Assembly (NCBI RefSeq): GCF_000424065.1
Contig: NZ_KE384127.1
Coordinates: 1 to 63,565, forward strand
Direction: 5' to 3'
DNA length: 63,565 bases
DNA from: Selenomonas ruminantium subsp. ruminantium ATCC 12561
Lineage (GTDB): Bacteria > Bacillota > Negativicutes > Selenomonadales > Selenomonadaceae
Shown piece by piece: positions 34,647 through 43,284 of this stretch. The notes beneath the pieces are model-generated. The model searched no databases and was not told where the DNA came from. It saw nothing but the letters and a program-made list of their open reading frames with translations. Positions within the stretch are counted from its first letter, which is position 1, and each line of letters starts with the position of its first letter. The translations under genes and the position numbers were made by a program.

Positions 34647-34679
34647 GAGCAGGGGACACGCAGGTACCCTGCTCTTTTC
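34647..34679 (+). terminator. Terminator of the 19-codon peptide transcript
   Basis: GAGCAGGG pairs with CCCTGCTC over a 12-base loop and runs into TTTTC. Confidence 0.88.
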
Positions 34680-34788
34680 ATTTGCAGATAATGTCCGTGT
34701 ATGGTAAAATTTTCACTAGTGGGCAGGAATCTGCTCGGGCAATGACGAATAATTGTTAAGATATGAGCCTTAGAGAGGGGAATACTCC

Positions 34789-35931
34789 ATGACCACAGAG
34801 GATATATTGATTAAACCGAAAATCAAAATAAAGGTATTTGGTGTTGGCGGCGGCGGCAACAGCGTTCTCATGCGCATGGGCCAGCATAATGAACTGGATA
34901 TTGAATTGTATGCGGTAAATACGGATGCGAAGCAGTTGCGGCAGGTTGAGCAGTTTGGGGTCAACTGCATTCAGATTGGTGAATCACTGACGCGTGGCCG
35001 GGGAACTGGTGGCAATATTCAGCTCGGTGAGCAGGCTGCAAAAAATGATGCAGCCAAATTACAGGCTGCCTTAAACGGCGCGGATATGGTTTTCATTACG
35101 GCTGGCATGGGGGGCGGTACCGGTACAGGTGCTGCGCCGCTTATCGCTCGTCTGGCCAAGGAAATGGGAATCCTTTCTGTGGGTGTGGTAACCGTACCAT
35201 TTTCCTTTGAAGGCAATCGCAAGAAAAAGGTGGCACAGGATGGCATTACCAAGATGCAGTCTCAAATGGATGCCTTGATTGCTGTGGAGAATGACAATCT
35301 GTCCAAGCTGCCGGAAAATCGAAAAATGTCTTTGGTACAGGCTTTTGAATGTGCGGACAATATCCTCAAGCAGGCCATTAACTGCGTAGCAGAACTGATT
35401 CTTACTACCGGGGTCATCAATGTGGACTTTGCCGATGTCACCACCATTTTCCGCCAGAGTGAGAGCAGTGATGCGCTCTTAGGCATTGGTGTCAGTCAGC
35501 GCAGTGCTGTTGATGCGGTGAAGATTGCAGCAGAAAGCCCGCTTATTGACAAGGAACTGTCCGGAGCAAGGGGCATTATTCTTAACCTTACCGGGGATTG
35601 CAATTTGAGCCTGTTTGATGTTGATGAAGCTTCCCGCTATATTGTGAAACATACGGACCCTGAGGTGAATATCATCCTGGGTACGGTGGAAAACAATGAG
35701 ATGGACGGCGCTGTACAGGCGACCATCATTGCTACGGATTTTGCCGATAGTGTAGTGATGAAAGCGCCCACGGTAAAGGTACCGGAAAGCACCCTTAAGC
35801 AGGAGACTTTACAGGAGAAGAGCTTCCAAATGGAGGTGCCTTCTTTTATGAATAAGCAAACGGCGGGGGGAACTTCAAGACCATTCGCTATTCCCGCCTT
35901 TAAATTGACAGATGGGCTGGATAAGAAGTAA
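34789..35931 (+). CDS. Second FtsZ (divergent paralogue, FtsZ2)
   Basis: A 380-residue FtsZ homologue about 18 kb from the dcw-encoded one. The GTP-binding parts are intact: GVGGGGNS (18-25), [10 protein letters not shown] (108-117) and the catalytic T7 loop NVDFAD (211-216), so it should be able to hydrolyse GTP and polymerise. Compared with FtsZ1 it has NSVLMRM for SNAVNRM and no long disordered linker. Its end carries two weak C-terminal-peptide-like motifs (MEVPSFMNK at 348-356 and FAIPAFKL at 366-373) instead of the single [17 protein letters not shown] precedes the ATG. tcdA follows closely and may be cotranscribed. Confidence 0.92.
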   Translation: MTTEDILIKPKIKIKVFGVGGGGNSVLMRMGQHNELDIELYAVNTDAKQLRQVEQFGVNCIQIGESLTRGRGTGGNIQLGEQAAKNDAAKLQAALNGADMVFITAGMGGGTGTGAAPLIARLAKEMGILSVGVVTVPFSFEGNRKKKVAQDGITKMQSQMDALIAVENDNLSKLPENRKMSLVQAFECADNILKQAINCVAELILTTGVINVDFADVTTIFRQSESSDALLGIGVSQRSAVDAVKIAAESPLIDKELSGARGIILNLTGDCNLSLFDVDEASRYIVKHTDPEVNIILGTVENNEMDGAVQATIIATDFADSVVMKAPTVKVPESTLKQETLQEKSFQMEVPSFMNKQTAGGTSRPFAIPAFKLTDGLDKK

Positions 35932-35950
35932 GTGGCAGAAAGGTAGAATA

Positions 35951-36697
35951 TTGAGTTCGATACATAGATTTTCCCGTTCTGAGCTGATTTTGGGACGGGC
36001 CGGACTGGAGAAACTGGCTAAGGCCCGTGTGGCTGTATTTGGCATTGGCGGTGTTGGTTCGTATGTTACAGAAGGGCTGGCCAGGGCCGGTGTCGGTCAT
36101 TTCGTGCTGGTGGATAATGATGTGGTGAGCCTTACCAACATCAATCGTCAGCTGCATTCCCTGACCTCCACGGTAGGACAGCAAAAGACGGAATTGATGA
36201 AAGCACGGATTATGGACATCAATCCGGAGGCAGAAGTGCAGGTAATCAATGCGTTTTATCTGCCGGATACTGCCGACCGTTTTTTTGTGGACAAGTATGA
36301 TTATGTGGTCGATGCCATTGATACAGTGGCGGGGAAAATCAGTCTGGCCGTGGAATGCCAAAAGCGGCAGCTGCCGCTCATTGCCAGCATGGGCGCAGGC
36401 AATAAGGTAGACCCCACGCGTTTTGAGGTGGCGGATATCTATAAGACCAGCGTTGATCCACTGGCCAGAGTCATGCGCAAAAAGCTCAAGGAAAAAGGCA
36501 TAAAAAAACTCAAAGTGGTGTATTCGAAGGAAGAACCGCGTAAAATCATTTTGCCCGCTGATGGGCAGGCTGAGAAAAAAGGCAGTGCCGGCAGAACCGC
36601 ACCGGGGAGTATTTCGTTTGTGCCATCGGTAGCCGGCCTGATTATTGCCGGTGAGGTCGTCAAAGATTTGACGGGAAATTTTGGTAGTAGTAAGTGA
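35951..36697 (+). CDS. tcdA: tRNA threonylcarbamoyladenosine dehydratase TcdA (CsdL/YgdL)
   Basis: A 248-residue E1-like enzyme of the ThiF/HesA/MoeB superfamily. RFSRSELILGRAGLEKL at the start, the nucleotide loop VFGIGGVGSYV, DNDVVSLTNINRQ, and YDYVVDAIDTVAGK fit TcdA, which cyclises t6A37 in tRNAs for ANN codons using ATP. The frame is open from 35912 inside ftsZ2, but AAAGG precedes TTG 35951, which yields the usual N-terminus. MoeB or ThiF are less likely, since the zinc Cys pairs are missing. Confidence 0.88.
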   Translation: MSSIHRFSRSELILGRAGLEKLAKARVAVFGIGGVGSYVTEGLARAGVGHFVLVDNDVVSLTNINRQLHSLTSTVGQQKTELMKARIMDINPEAEVQVINAFYLPDTADRFFVDKYDYVVDAIDTVAGKISLAVECQKRQLPLIASMGAGNKVDPTRFEVADIYKTSVDPLARVMRKKLKEKGIKKLKVVYSKEEPRKIILPADGQAEKKGSAGRTAPGSISFVPSVAGLIIAGEVVKDLTGNFGSSK

Positions 36698-36708
36698 GGG
36701 ACAGATCA

Positions 36709-37674
36709 ATGAAGGTTGCAGTGTTAGGCTGTGGACGTTGGGGCTCTTTTCATGCCTGGTATGCCCAGCGGATTGGTCATCAGGTCATGCTGTGGGGGCG
36801 CGAAGGATCAGCCCATTTAAAGGTCCTGCGGGATACGCGGCAAAATGAATATCTGACCATGCCGGAAGATGTGGAACTTACGGACGATTTGGCCCGTGCT
36901 GTGGAATTCGGTGAAGTGCTGATTATCTCCATCAGCTCGCAAAAACTCAGGGAGTTCTGTGGCCGCTTAAAGGAATTGCCGAATCTTGGGCAAAAGAAGT
37001 TTGTTCTCTGCATGAAGGGGCTGGAAATTGGTACGGGCAAACGCCTGACCACGGTTGTGGGAGAGGTGCTGGGCACAGATAAACAGGTCGCTGTCTGGGT
37101 AGGCCCCGGTCATGTACAGGATTTTGTACGGGGGATTCCCAACTGTATGGTGATTGCTTCCAAGGAAATGCAACTGACCCGGGATTTGGTGACGGCATTT
37201 GCCAGTCCCTTGATTCGCTTTTATTATGGTGAAGATTTACTGGGGACGGAAATCGGCGCTGCGGCGAAAAATGTGATGGGACTGGCTGCAGGAATGCTCG
37301 ATGGTCTGGGCTATAGCAGCTTAAAGGGCGCTTTGATGGCCCGAGGGACGAAAGAGCTTTCCCGCCTGATTGAAAAGATGGGCGGCGATAAGATGACGGT
37401 GTATGGCCTGTCCCATTTGGGGGACTATGAAGCAACCCTCTTTTCTCCGTTCAGCAATAACCGCCGCTTTGGTGAGGAATTTGTCAAGGGCGAGACTTTT
37501 GGCAAACTGGCCGAAGGCGTGTATACGGTAGCGGCACTTATGGATATTGCCCGGGAGTATCATTTGGAGCTGCCTATTTGTGCGTTGGTTTATGCAATCG
37601 TTCATGAGCATAAAGAACCCAAGGACGAACTATTGAAACTATTTTTGCGGGATACAAAGACGGAACAGGAGTGA
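36709..37674 (+). CDS. gpsA: NAD(P)-dependent glycerol-3-phosphate dehydrogenase (GpsA family)
   Basis: About 321 residues. The Rossmann motif is VAVLGCGRWGSFHAWYA (GxGxxG with Trp), followed by SISSQKLREF, KGLEIGTGKRL, the GPGH segment (usually GPS) and the helical domain with GAAAKNVMGLAAGMLDGLG and KGALMARGTKEL, which carry the catalytic Lys and substrate-binding residues. It would reduce DHAP to sn-glycerol-3-phosphate for phospholipids. GPGHVQDF instead of the common GPSFAxE is a divergence, so this may be a paralogue of the main GpsA. The start is ATG 36709 after GTGAGGG. Confidence 0.82.
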   Translation: MKVAVLGCGRWGSFHAWYAQRIGHQVMLWGREGSAHLKVLRDTRQNEYLTMPEDVELTDDLARAVEFGEVLIISISSQKLREFCGRLKELPNLGQKKFVLCMKGLEIGTGKRLTTVVGEVLGTDKQVAVWVGPGHVQDFVRGIPNCMVIASKEMQLTRDLVTAFASPLIRFYYGEDLLGTEIGAAAKNVMGLAAGMLDGLGYSSLKGALMARGTKELSRLIEKMGGDKMTVYGLSHLGDYEATLFSPFSNNRRFGEEFVKGETFGKLAEGVYTVAALMDIAREYHLELPICALVYAIVHEHKEPKDELLKLFLRDTKTEQE

Positions 37675-37719
37675 GCCTGTCAGCTGCTGATTGAGGGCAG
37701 ACACGAGGGCTGAAGACAG

Positions 37720-39471
37720 ATGAAACAAATACCATACGCGATAAATACAATTAAAGAATTGCAGGTTTGCGTGGAACAGGTGCGGGAAGAAAGCCGCAAG
37801 CTGAACGTGTCCAGCATGCTGGTATCGGTATTTACGGATACAGCCAAGAAAGCGATGCTGGAGGATATTCAGAAGAATATCTTGTCCGTGTTTCCTGAAG
37901 CCCAGTTAATAGGTTCTGTTTCCAGCGGGGAAATCGTCAATGGCCAGCTTATGGATCAGGGCGTAGTGGTGAATTTTACCCTTTTTGAGGAATCTGTGGT
38001 ACGAGTTTTTGCCTATGATTTTCATGAGAAAAGCAGTAATACATCAGGACGTGAATTGTTGTCTGTCTTACAGGCCGATAAGGAAGCAGCGGCAGTGGAA
38101 ATCATCTCGGCCGGCTTCCATTTGGACATCAATCCGTTCTTTAAGCAGCTTTCGTCAGCCCGGCGGAAAATCTGTTTCTTTGGCGGTCTGGCTGATGATG
38201 GCAGTCTGGGCAAGAATGGTATGGTGTTTACGCAGAATGCGCAGCTCCGCAATGGCGTGGTGGCTGCTGTGTTCAGCGGGAGCAGTCTCCATGTGCAGAC
38301 AGCTTCCAGCTTTGGCTGGAAGCCTTTAGGGCGTACGATGACGGTAACCAGAATGGAAGGCGATTTTTGTCTGCAGGAATTGGACGGCCGTCCGCCGCTG
38401 GAAGTTTTTGAACGCTATTTGGGGATACGGAATACAGAGCGCTTTTTGGTAGAAGCATTAACCTTTCCGTTTTATTTTGAGCGCCATGGCACTGTGCTTG
38501 CCCGTCACCCCCGCCGCTGCCGGGAGGACGGCAGCATGATGTTCGGCGCTGATTTGCGGGTCGGTGAGCAGCTGCGGCTGGCTTACGGCGACCCTGGAGA
38601 CATTATCGATAATGCCATGGCACTGCAGGAGAAAATGGCCAGCTTTAAGCCGGAAGCCATCTTTGTGGTGAGCTGCGTGGCCCGGTGGATGCTTTTGGGC
38701 AGCGATACGGAAAAGGAACTGGCCATCAGCAAGCATCTGGCTCCTTCGGCCGGGTTTTACGCTTATGGTGAATTCATGCGTGACGATAATGGCGATATCA
38801 TGGTATCCAACATGACGTTGATGACCGGAGGCATGCGGGAAGGGATGCAAATGGGCAGACAGTCCAATATCATACCGCCCCGGCCAAAACTCAACAAGCA
38901 TCGTATACTTATGGCGCGGCTGGTGCATTTCCTTGAGCGAACGACTCAGGAATTAGAGGAGTCCAACCGTCAGCTGACCCATCTGGCACAGATGGACCGG
39001 CTTACGGGGCTCTTTAACCGTGGTGAAACGGAGCATACATTAAAACAGATGCTGTTGCAGGCGCATGAGCTTGGTGAACCGCTGTCTGTGTTGATGATGG
39101 ATGTGGATGATTTCAAGACCATCAACGATACTTACGGACATGCCGTAGGCGATGAAACCTTAAAACTTATTGCAGCAGTGCTGCATAAGAATACCCGCCG
39201 GGGGACAGATGTTCCCGGACGTTGGGGCGGAGATGAGTTCTTCGTTATTTTTTCCGGCATTGCCAGTGATAAAACACGGGAGGTTGCCGAGCGCATTGCC
39301 CATTTGATTGAACATAAGTCTGCGCTGCCTGATGGTTCGCGGGTTACGGTCAGCATTGGCGTAGTGACGGCAGCTTCGGATGATACACCGGATACACTCT
39401 TTAAGCGTGCGGATGCGGCGCTTTATGATGCCAAATTGATTCGTGGCAAAAATAATGTGGTCGTACATTGA
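37720..39471 (+). CDS. FIST sensor domain - GGDEF diguanylate cyclase
   Basis: A 583-residue cytoplasmic protein. Residues about 30-230 form a FIST_N domain and about 235-390 a FIST_C domain (predicted small-ligand sensors). A short coiled segment (ERTTQELEESNRQLTHLAQ) leads to a GGDEF domain starting MDRLTGLFNRGE. The active-site loop GGDEF is intact near residue 502, and RGTD five residues before it is an inhibitory I-site, so product feedback is expected. It should make cyclic di-GMP under control of whatever FIST binds. No membrane segments. The ribosome site is weak (GAGGGC). Confidence 0.9.
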   Translation: MKQIPYAINTIKELQVCVEQVREESRKLNVSSMLVSVFTDTAKKAMLEDIQKNILSVFPEAQLIGSVSSGEIVNGQLMDQGVVVNFTLFEESVVRVFAYDFHEKSSNTSGRELLSVLQADKEAAAVEIISAGFHLDINPFFKQLSSARRKICFFGGLADDGSLGKNGMVFTQNAQLRNGVVAAVFSGSSLHVQTASSFGWKPLGRTMTVTRMEGDFCLQELDGRPPLEVFERYLGIRNTERFLVEALTFPFYFERHGTVLARHPRRCREDGSMMFGADLRVGEQLRLAYGDPGDIIDNAMALQEKMASFKPEAIFVVSCVARWMLLGSDTEKELAISKHLAPSAGFYAYGEFMRDDNGDIMVSNMTLMTGGMREGMQMGRQSNIIPPRPKLNKHRILMARLVHFLERTTQELEESNRQLTHLAQMDRLTGLFNRGETEHTLKQMLLQAHELGEPLSVLMMDVDDFKTINDTYGHAVGDETLKLIAAVLHKNTRRGTDVPGRWGGDEFFVIFSGIASDKTREVAERIAHLIEHKSALPDGSRVTVSIGVVTAASDDTPDTLFKRADAALYDAKLIRGKNNVVVH

Positions 39472-39585
39472 GGTAAGCCTGTGGGTTCGGTGAGAATCCA
39501 TGGGCTTAATTTATAATTATTGTCTTTTTAAGCAGGACTATTTACGGTAATATCGTATAAATGTACATTAAAGGAGGATTCTTTT

Positions 39586-39858
39586 GTGGTAAAATTAGGT
39601 GGACATGATTATGGCATGGCCATTTTATTTGTGGGAATTGGTGCAATTTCAGGTGGCGTTTTTGGGCAGCTGCTTACTGGTGTGGAGGCCTTGAGCAGTA
39701 TAATGCCTTATCTAATCAATACCTTTCCGGTGTTTGAAACCCAGACCTTTACGATTAATCTGTATGTGCTTCAGCTGACTTTAGGTCTGGGCTTTGCCCC
39801 GAATCTCATGAGTATTTTGGGGATTGTGATTGCGCTGATTCTATTTCGCCGTTATTGA
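39586..39858 (+). CDS. DUF4321-like small membrane protein
   Basis: A 90-residue protein with hydrophobic ends and a central amphipathic part. AILFVGIGAISGGVFGQLL, then LQLTLGLGFAPNLMSILGIVIALILFRRY at the C-terminus, matches DUF4321 membrane proteins, which in Firmicutes commonly lie just upstream of maf. AAAGGAGG precedes GTG 39586. Function unknown; position in front of maf-radC-mreB suggests an envelope-related context. Confidence 0.75.
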   Translation: MVKLGGHDYGMAILFVGIGAISGGVFGQLLTGVEALSSIMPYLINTFPVFETQTFTINLYVLQLTLGLGFAPNLMSILGIVIALILFRRY

Positions 39859-39874
39859 TTAAGGAGGTTATATT

Positions 39875-40465
39875 ATGTTTATTTTGGCATCAGGTTCGCC
39901 ACGGAGAAAGGAACTCCTTCAGCAGATTAATGTTCGTTTTGACATCCGCATCAGTACCGCAGAGGAATTTTCCGGGGATGAATTTGCACCAACGGAGCTG
40001 GTGGTAAAAAATGCCGCCGCCAAGGCTAAGGCTGTGGCACGGCTCTATCCTAATCAAGCGGTTCTCGGCGCGGATACGGTGGTCGCACTGGACGGACATA
40101 CTTATGGAAAACCGAACAACCGTGAAGAGGCTGTGCAGATGCTCAAGAAATTTTCCGGCAGAACCCATCAGGTACACACGGGCATTGCCTGGATGTACAA
40201 TGGCCATCTGTTTACCGATGTGGTGACGACGGATGTGGAGTTTGCCCTCATGGCCGATACGGAAATCGAGCGCTATGTGGACAGCGGTGAGCCGATGGAT
40301 AAGGCCGGTGCTTATGCTATTCAGGGCGGCGCGGCAGAATTCATCGTGGGCATTCATGGCTCGTATTCCAATGTTGTAGGATTGCCACTCAATGCGGTTG
40401 TACGGCTTGCGCGAAAGGCAGGCGTAAATTTGTATGGCGATTATGGTGAGGGATTTGCCCCCTGA
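39875..40465 (+). CDS. maf: Maf family nucleotide pyrophosphatase
   Basis: A 196-residue Maf protein hydrolysing (modified) nucleoside triphosphates such as dTTP or UTP. Visible are LASGSPRRKELL at the start, LGADTVVALDG, and the DKAGAYAIQGGAAEFIVGIHGSYSNVVGLPL signature. AAGGAGG is close upstream. It is the usual neighbour of radC and mreB in Firmicutes; its end overlaps radC by about 30 bases. Confidence 0.94.
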   Translation: MFILASGSPRRKELLQQINVRFDIRISTAEEFSGDEFAPTELVVKNAAAKAKAVARLYPNQAVLGADTVVALDGHTYGKPNNREEAVQMLKKFSGRTHQVHTGIAWMYNGHLFTDVVTTDVEFALMADTEIERYVDSGEPMDKAGAYAIQGGAAEFIVGIHGSYSNVVGLPLNAVVRLARKAGVNLYGDYGEGFAP

Positions 40466-41123
40466 GGAACGGCCAAGAGAAAAGCTTTTACTGCAGGGGC
40501 CGCGGGCGCTTAGCAATGCAGAGCTTTTGGCCATTTTATTGCGCAGCGGCACGAAAAAGAAGTCGGTGCTGCGCATAGCTGAGGAGATTTTGGCGCATAT
40601 CAAGGAGCAGGGGCTTTCCGCTATGGTGCATATCTCGGCAGTAGAACTGGCTAAGATTGACGGTGTGGGAAAAGTAAAGGCAGCCACCCTGCAGGCTGCT
40701 GTTGAACTGGGGCGGCGGCTGTCTATGCAAAGTGCCGGAAAAATTCAGGTGATTCATGGCCCTGAAGATGTAGCACAGTTTGCCCTGCCGCGGTTTCGTT
40801 TTGAGCAGAAGGAACATTTTGCGGTCATGCTCCTGAATACCAAGAATCATATCATCGGTATGCCGGAGGTATCGGTGGGCAGTTTATCGGCCTCGGTAGT
40901 ACACCCCCGCGAGGTCTTTCGGGCTGCCATTGACTATGCGGCGGCCGCTATGATTCTGCTGCACAATCACCCCAGCGGTGACCCTACGCCCAGCCGGGAG
41001 GACATTGCCGTAACGGACCGTCTGGTCAAGGCGGGCAAGGTGATGGATATTCCCGTTCTTGACCATGTGGTGCTGGGCAGGGAGACGTTTACCAGCTTCA
41101 AGGAGAAGGGGCTTATACATTAA
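40434..41123 (+). CDS. radC: RadC-like JAB domain protein
   Basis: A 229-residue RadC. A helix-hairpin-helix (IDGVGKVKAATLQAAVELGRR) is followed by a JAB/MPN domain with the metal motif LLHNHPSGDPTPSREDI (H-x-H-x7-S-x2-D type). The N-terminus MVRDLPPEERPREKLL matches the family from GTG/ATG codons at 40443-40446, so the exact start is uncertain; ATG 40434 is listed. It overlaps maf, implying coupled translation. The old radiation-repair role is doubtful; the biochemical function is unsettled. Confidence 0.9.
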   Translation: MAIMVRDLPPEERPREKLLLQGPRALSNAELLAILLRSGTKKKSVLRIAEEILAHIKEQGLSAMVHISAVELAKIDGVGKVKAATLQAAVELGRRLSMQSAGKIQVIHGPEDVAQFALPRFRFEQKEHFAVMLLNTKNHIIGMPEVSVGSLSASVVHPREVFRAAIDYAAAAMILLHNHPSGDPTPSREDIAVTDRLVKAGKVMDIPVLDHVVLGRETFTSFKEKGLIH

Positions 41124-41173
41124 TGAAATTTGTTGTAATTTTATAGGAAAAAAATACATTTGCCTGTTATCAA

Positions 41174-41212
41174 AATAACTATCTTGTGTTACAATAAGAT
41201 AGTTATTTTTTT
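41174..41212 (+). terminator. Rho-independent terminator after radC
   Basis: Twelve-base arms AATAACTATCTT and AAGATAGTTATT over a 10-base loop, followed by seven or more T. It separates maf-radC from the mreB operon. Confidence 0.92.
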
Positions 41213-41272
41213 ATGAAATATGCGCGGCAGAAGATGCGGCATACATATATGGTTTTTTTCTGAAGGGAGTTT

Positions 41273-42322
41273 TTGGACAAAATGTGGAGTCTGTTTGGTG
41301 GTTTTTCACACGATATGGGCATTGACCTGGGCACGGCGAATACGCTGGTTCATGTGAAGGGCAGAGGAATTGTACTGCGTGAGCCTTCCGTAGTGGCAAT
41401 CAAGAGTGACTCGGGAGAAGTTCTGGCTGTAGGCGAGGAAGCAAAGCAGATGATTGGGCGTACTCCGGGCAATATCGTTGCTATTCGTCCGATGAAAGAC
41501 GGCGTTATTGCGGACTTTGATGTAACGCAGGCTATGCTTAAGTATTTCATTCGCAAGGCCATGAACACGAAATCCTTTGTACGTCCCCGGGTAGTTGTAG
41601 GTGTGCCCTCTGGTGTCACGGAAGTGGAAAAACGTGCGGTAATCGATGCTGCTCAGCAGGCTGGTGCCCGTGAGGCGTATCTTATCGAAGAACCTATGGC
41701 AGCAGCTATTGGTGCAGGCCTGCCGGTAGAGGAAGCTACGGGCAGCATGGTGGTCGACATCGGCGGCGGCACGACGGAAATCGCCGTTATTTCGCTGGGC
41801 GGTATTGTTACCAGCCGTTCCATCCGCATTGGCGGCGATGAAATGGATAACGCCATCATGCAGTACATCAAGCGCATGTACAATCTCATGATTGGTGAGC
41901 GCACGGCAGAAGAAATCAAGATGACCATCGGTACGGCTATCGTTACGCCGGAAGCCGATAAAACCATGGACATCCGCGGCCGTGATCTGGTATCCGGTCT
42001 GCCGAAGAACCTGACCATTCAGGCCAAGGAAATCCGTGAAGCCCTCAACGATCCCATCTATAAGATTATCGATGCAGTGAAGGGCACGCTCGAAAAGACT
42101 CCGCCAGAACTGGCTGCTGATGTCATGGATCACGGCATCATGATGACGGGCGGCGGTGCGCTTCTCACGAATCTGGACAAGCTCCTCTCCCATGAGACGG
42201 GTATGCCGGTACTCGTCTCGGAAGATGCGCTTTCCTGCGTAGGTGAAGGCACGGGCCGTTCGCTGGAAAACATCGAGCTCTTGAAGCGCGTGGTCATGAT
42301 CAGCAAGAAGCTGAGAAGTTAA
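41273..42322 (+). CDS. mreB: Rod shape-determining actin homologue MreB
   Basis: A 346-349-residue bacterial actin. Phosphate 1 loop [35 protein letters not shown], the phosphate 2 region [20 protein letters not shown] and the adenosine motif [14 protein letters not shown] are complete. It organises lateral wall synthesis with MreC, MreD, PBP2 and RodA, all encoded just downstream. AAGGGAG lies before TTG 41273 (short spacing) and ATG 41282 (long spacing); the former is listed. Confidence 0.96.
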   Translation: MDKMWSLFGGFSHDMGIDLGTANTLVHVKGRGIVLREPSVVAIKSDSGEVLAVGEEAKQMIGRTPGNIVAIRPMKDGVIADFDVTQAMLKYFIRKAMNTKSFVRPRVVVGVPSGVTEVEKRAVIDAAQQAGAREAYLIEEPMAAAIGAGLPVEEATGSMVVDIGGGTTEIAVISLGGIVTSRSIRIGGDEMDNAIMQYIKRMYNLMIGERTAEEIKMTIGTAIVTPEADKTMDIRGRDLVSGLPKNLTIQAKEIREALNDPIYKIIDAVKGTLEKTPPELAADVMDHGIMMTGGGALLTNLDKLLSHETGMPVLVSEDALSCVGEGTGRSLENIELLKRVVMISKKLRS

Positions 42323-42333
42323 GAAGCTGAAAA

Positions 42334-43284
42334 ATGAGTAATCATGTAAGAAAAGATAAGGAAGACGGACGCAAGGGCTGGGCCATGGCGTTTGTTGTGG
42401 TCAGTCTCTTTTGCATCATTTTTTTTGCAGCCCGGGGACGTTTTCAGGCACCGGTGAGCAGTCAGGCGGTATCTTTGGCATTGTCGCCTTTTCAGCAGGC
42501 CGTGTCCTGGGTGGCCAATGAAATTCGTTATGTAACGGGCGCAGTCTGGGAAATATCCACGCTTTACGAACAGAATAAAATGCTGCGTAATGAAGTGGAG
42601 CAGCTGCGAGGGATAAATCTGCAGGCCAATGAAGCTTTGGCAGAAAATGAACGGCTTAGGAAGATGATTGGCTACCAGCAAGCGGCACATCAGTTTGATA
42701 TGGTGGCGGCCAGAGTTATCGGCCGAGAATCGGATACCTGGTCCCGCATGATTGTCATTGACCGGGGAACCATGAACGGCATTGCCAATGATATGCCGGT
42801 CGTTACGCCGCAGGGGCTGGTCGGCCGGGTGGTGGAAGCTGGCATGAATTCCTCGAAGGTGCAGTTGATTCTTGACCCACGTTCTTCGGTAGGGACAATC
42901 GTGCAACGGGCAGAATCACGCGTAACGGGAATTGTGCAGGGGGATATGGATAATCCGACCATGCCCCAGATGGTGAATATTCCCAAGAATGCCGATGTCG
43001 TGGAAGGTGATGTCATTGTCACCTCCGGCTTTGGTGGCATTTACCCCAAAGGAATTATCGTCGGTTTGGTGAGCAGCCTGAAAAATGATGATGGTGGCTT
43101 GTTGAAGATTGGCATTCTGGAATCTGCGGTGGACTTCCAAAAGCTGGAAGATGTGCAGGTTATAACGGCTTCCCGTGAGGCTCCGCCAGAACCAATCAAA
43201 CCGCCCATGCAGACGCCTGGAACAGAAACCGATCCGGTAACGGGAGAAAAACTGACCAATCAAAAGGCGGAGGAGCAGAAATGA
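42334..43284 (+). CDS. mreC: Rod shape-determining protein MreC
   Basis: A 316-residue bitopic protein: a basic cytoplasmic start, one membrane helix (WAMAFVVVSLFCIIFFAA), a coiled coil (about 68-110: TLYEQNKMLRNEVEQLRG... ENERLRKMIG), then a beta-barrel pair (VIDRGTMNGIANDMPVVTPQGLVGRV, VIVTSGFGGIYPKGIIVGLV). A proline-rich tail ends the protein. It links MreB to the periplasmic synthases. The gene overlaps mreD by four bases. Confidence 0.95.
   Translation: MSNHVRKDKEDGRKGWAMAFVVVSLFCIIFFAARGRFQAPVSSQAVSLALSPFQQAVSWVANEIRYVTGAVWEISTLYEQNKMLRNEVEQLRGINLQANEALAENERLRKMIGYQQAAHQFDMVAARVIGRESDTWSRMIVIDRGTMNGIANDMPVVTPQGLVGRVVEAGMNSSKVQLILDPRSSVGTIVQRAESRVTGIVQGDMDNPTMPQMVNIPKNADVVEGDVIVTSGFGGIYPKGIIVGLVSSLKNDDGGLLKIGILESAVDFQKLEDVQVITASREAPPEPIKPPMQTPGTETDPVTGEKLTNQKAEEQK

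Noticed and set aside
34497-34679. 6S RNA or TPP/T-box riboswitch for the structured transcript before ftsZ2
   Set aside because: The ends do not pair as in 6S RNA, the consensus cores of TPP and T-box elements are missing, and a well-formed short reading frame with a ribosome site explains it better.
35912-35950. Longer TcdA frame starting inside ftsZ2
   Set aside because: The added residues do not fit the family, and a ribosome site supports TTG 35951.
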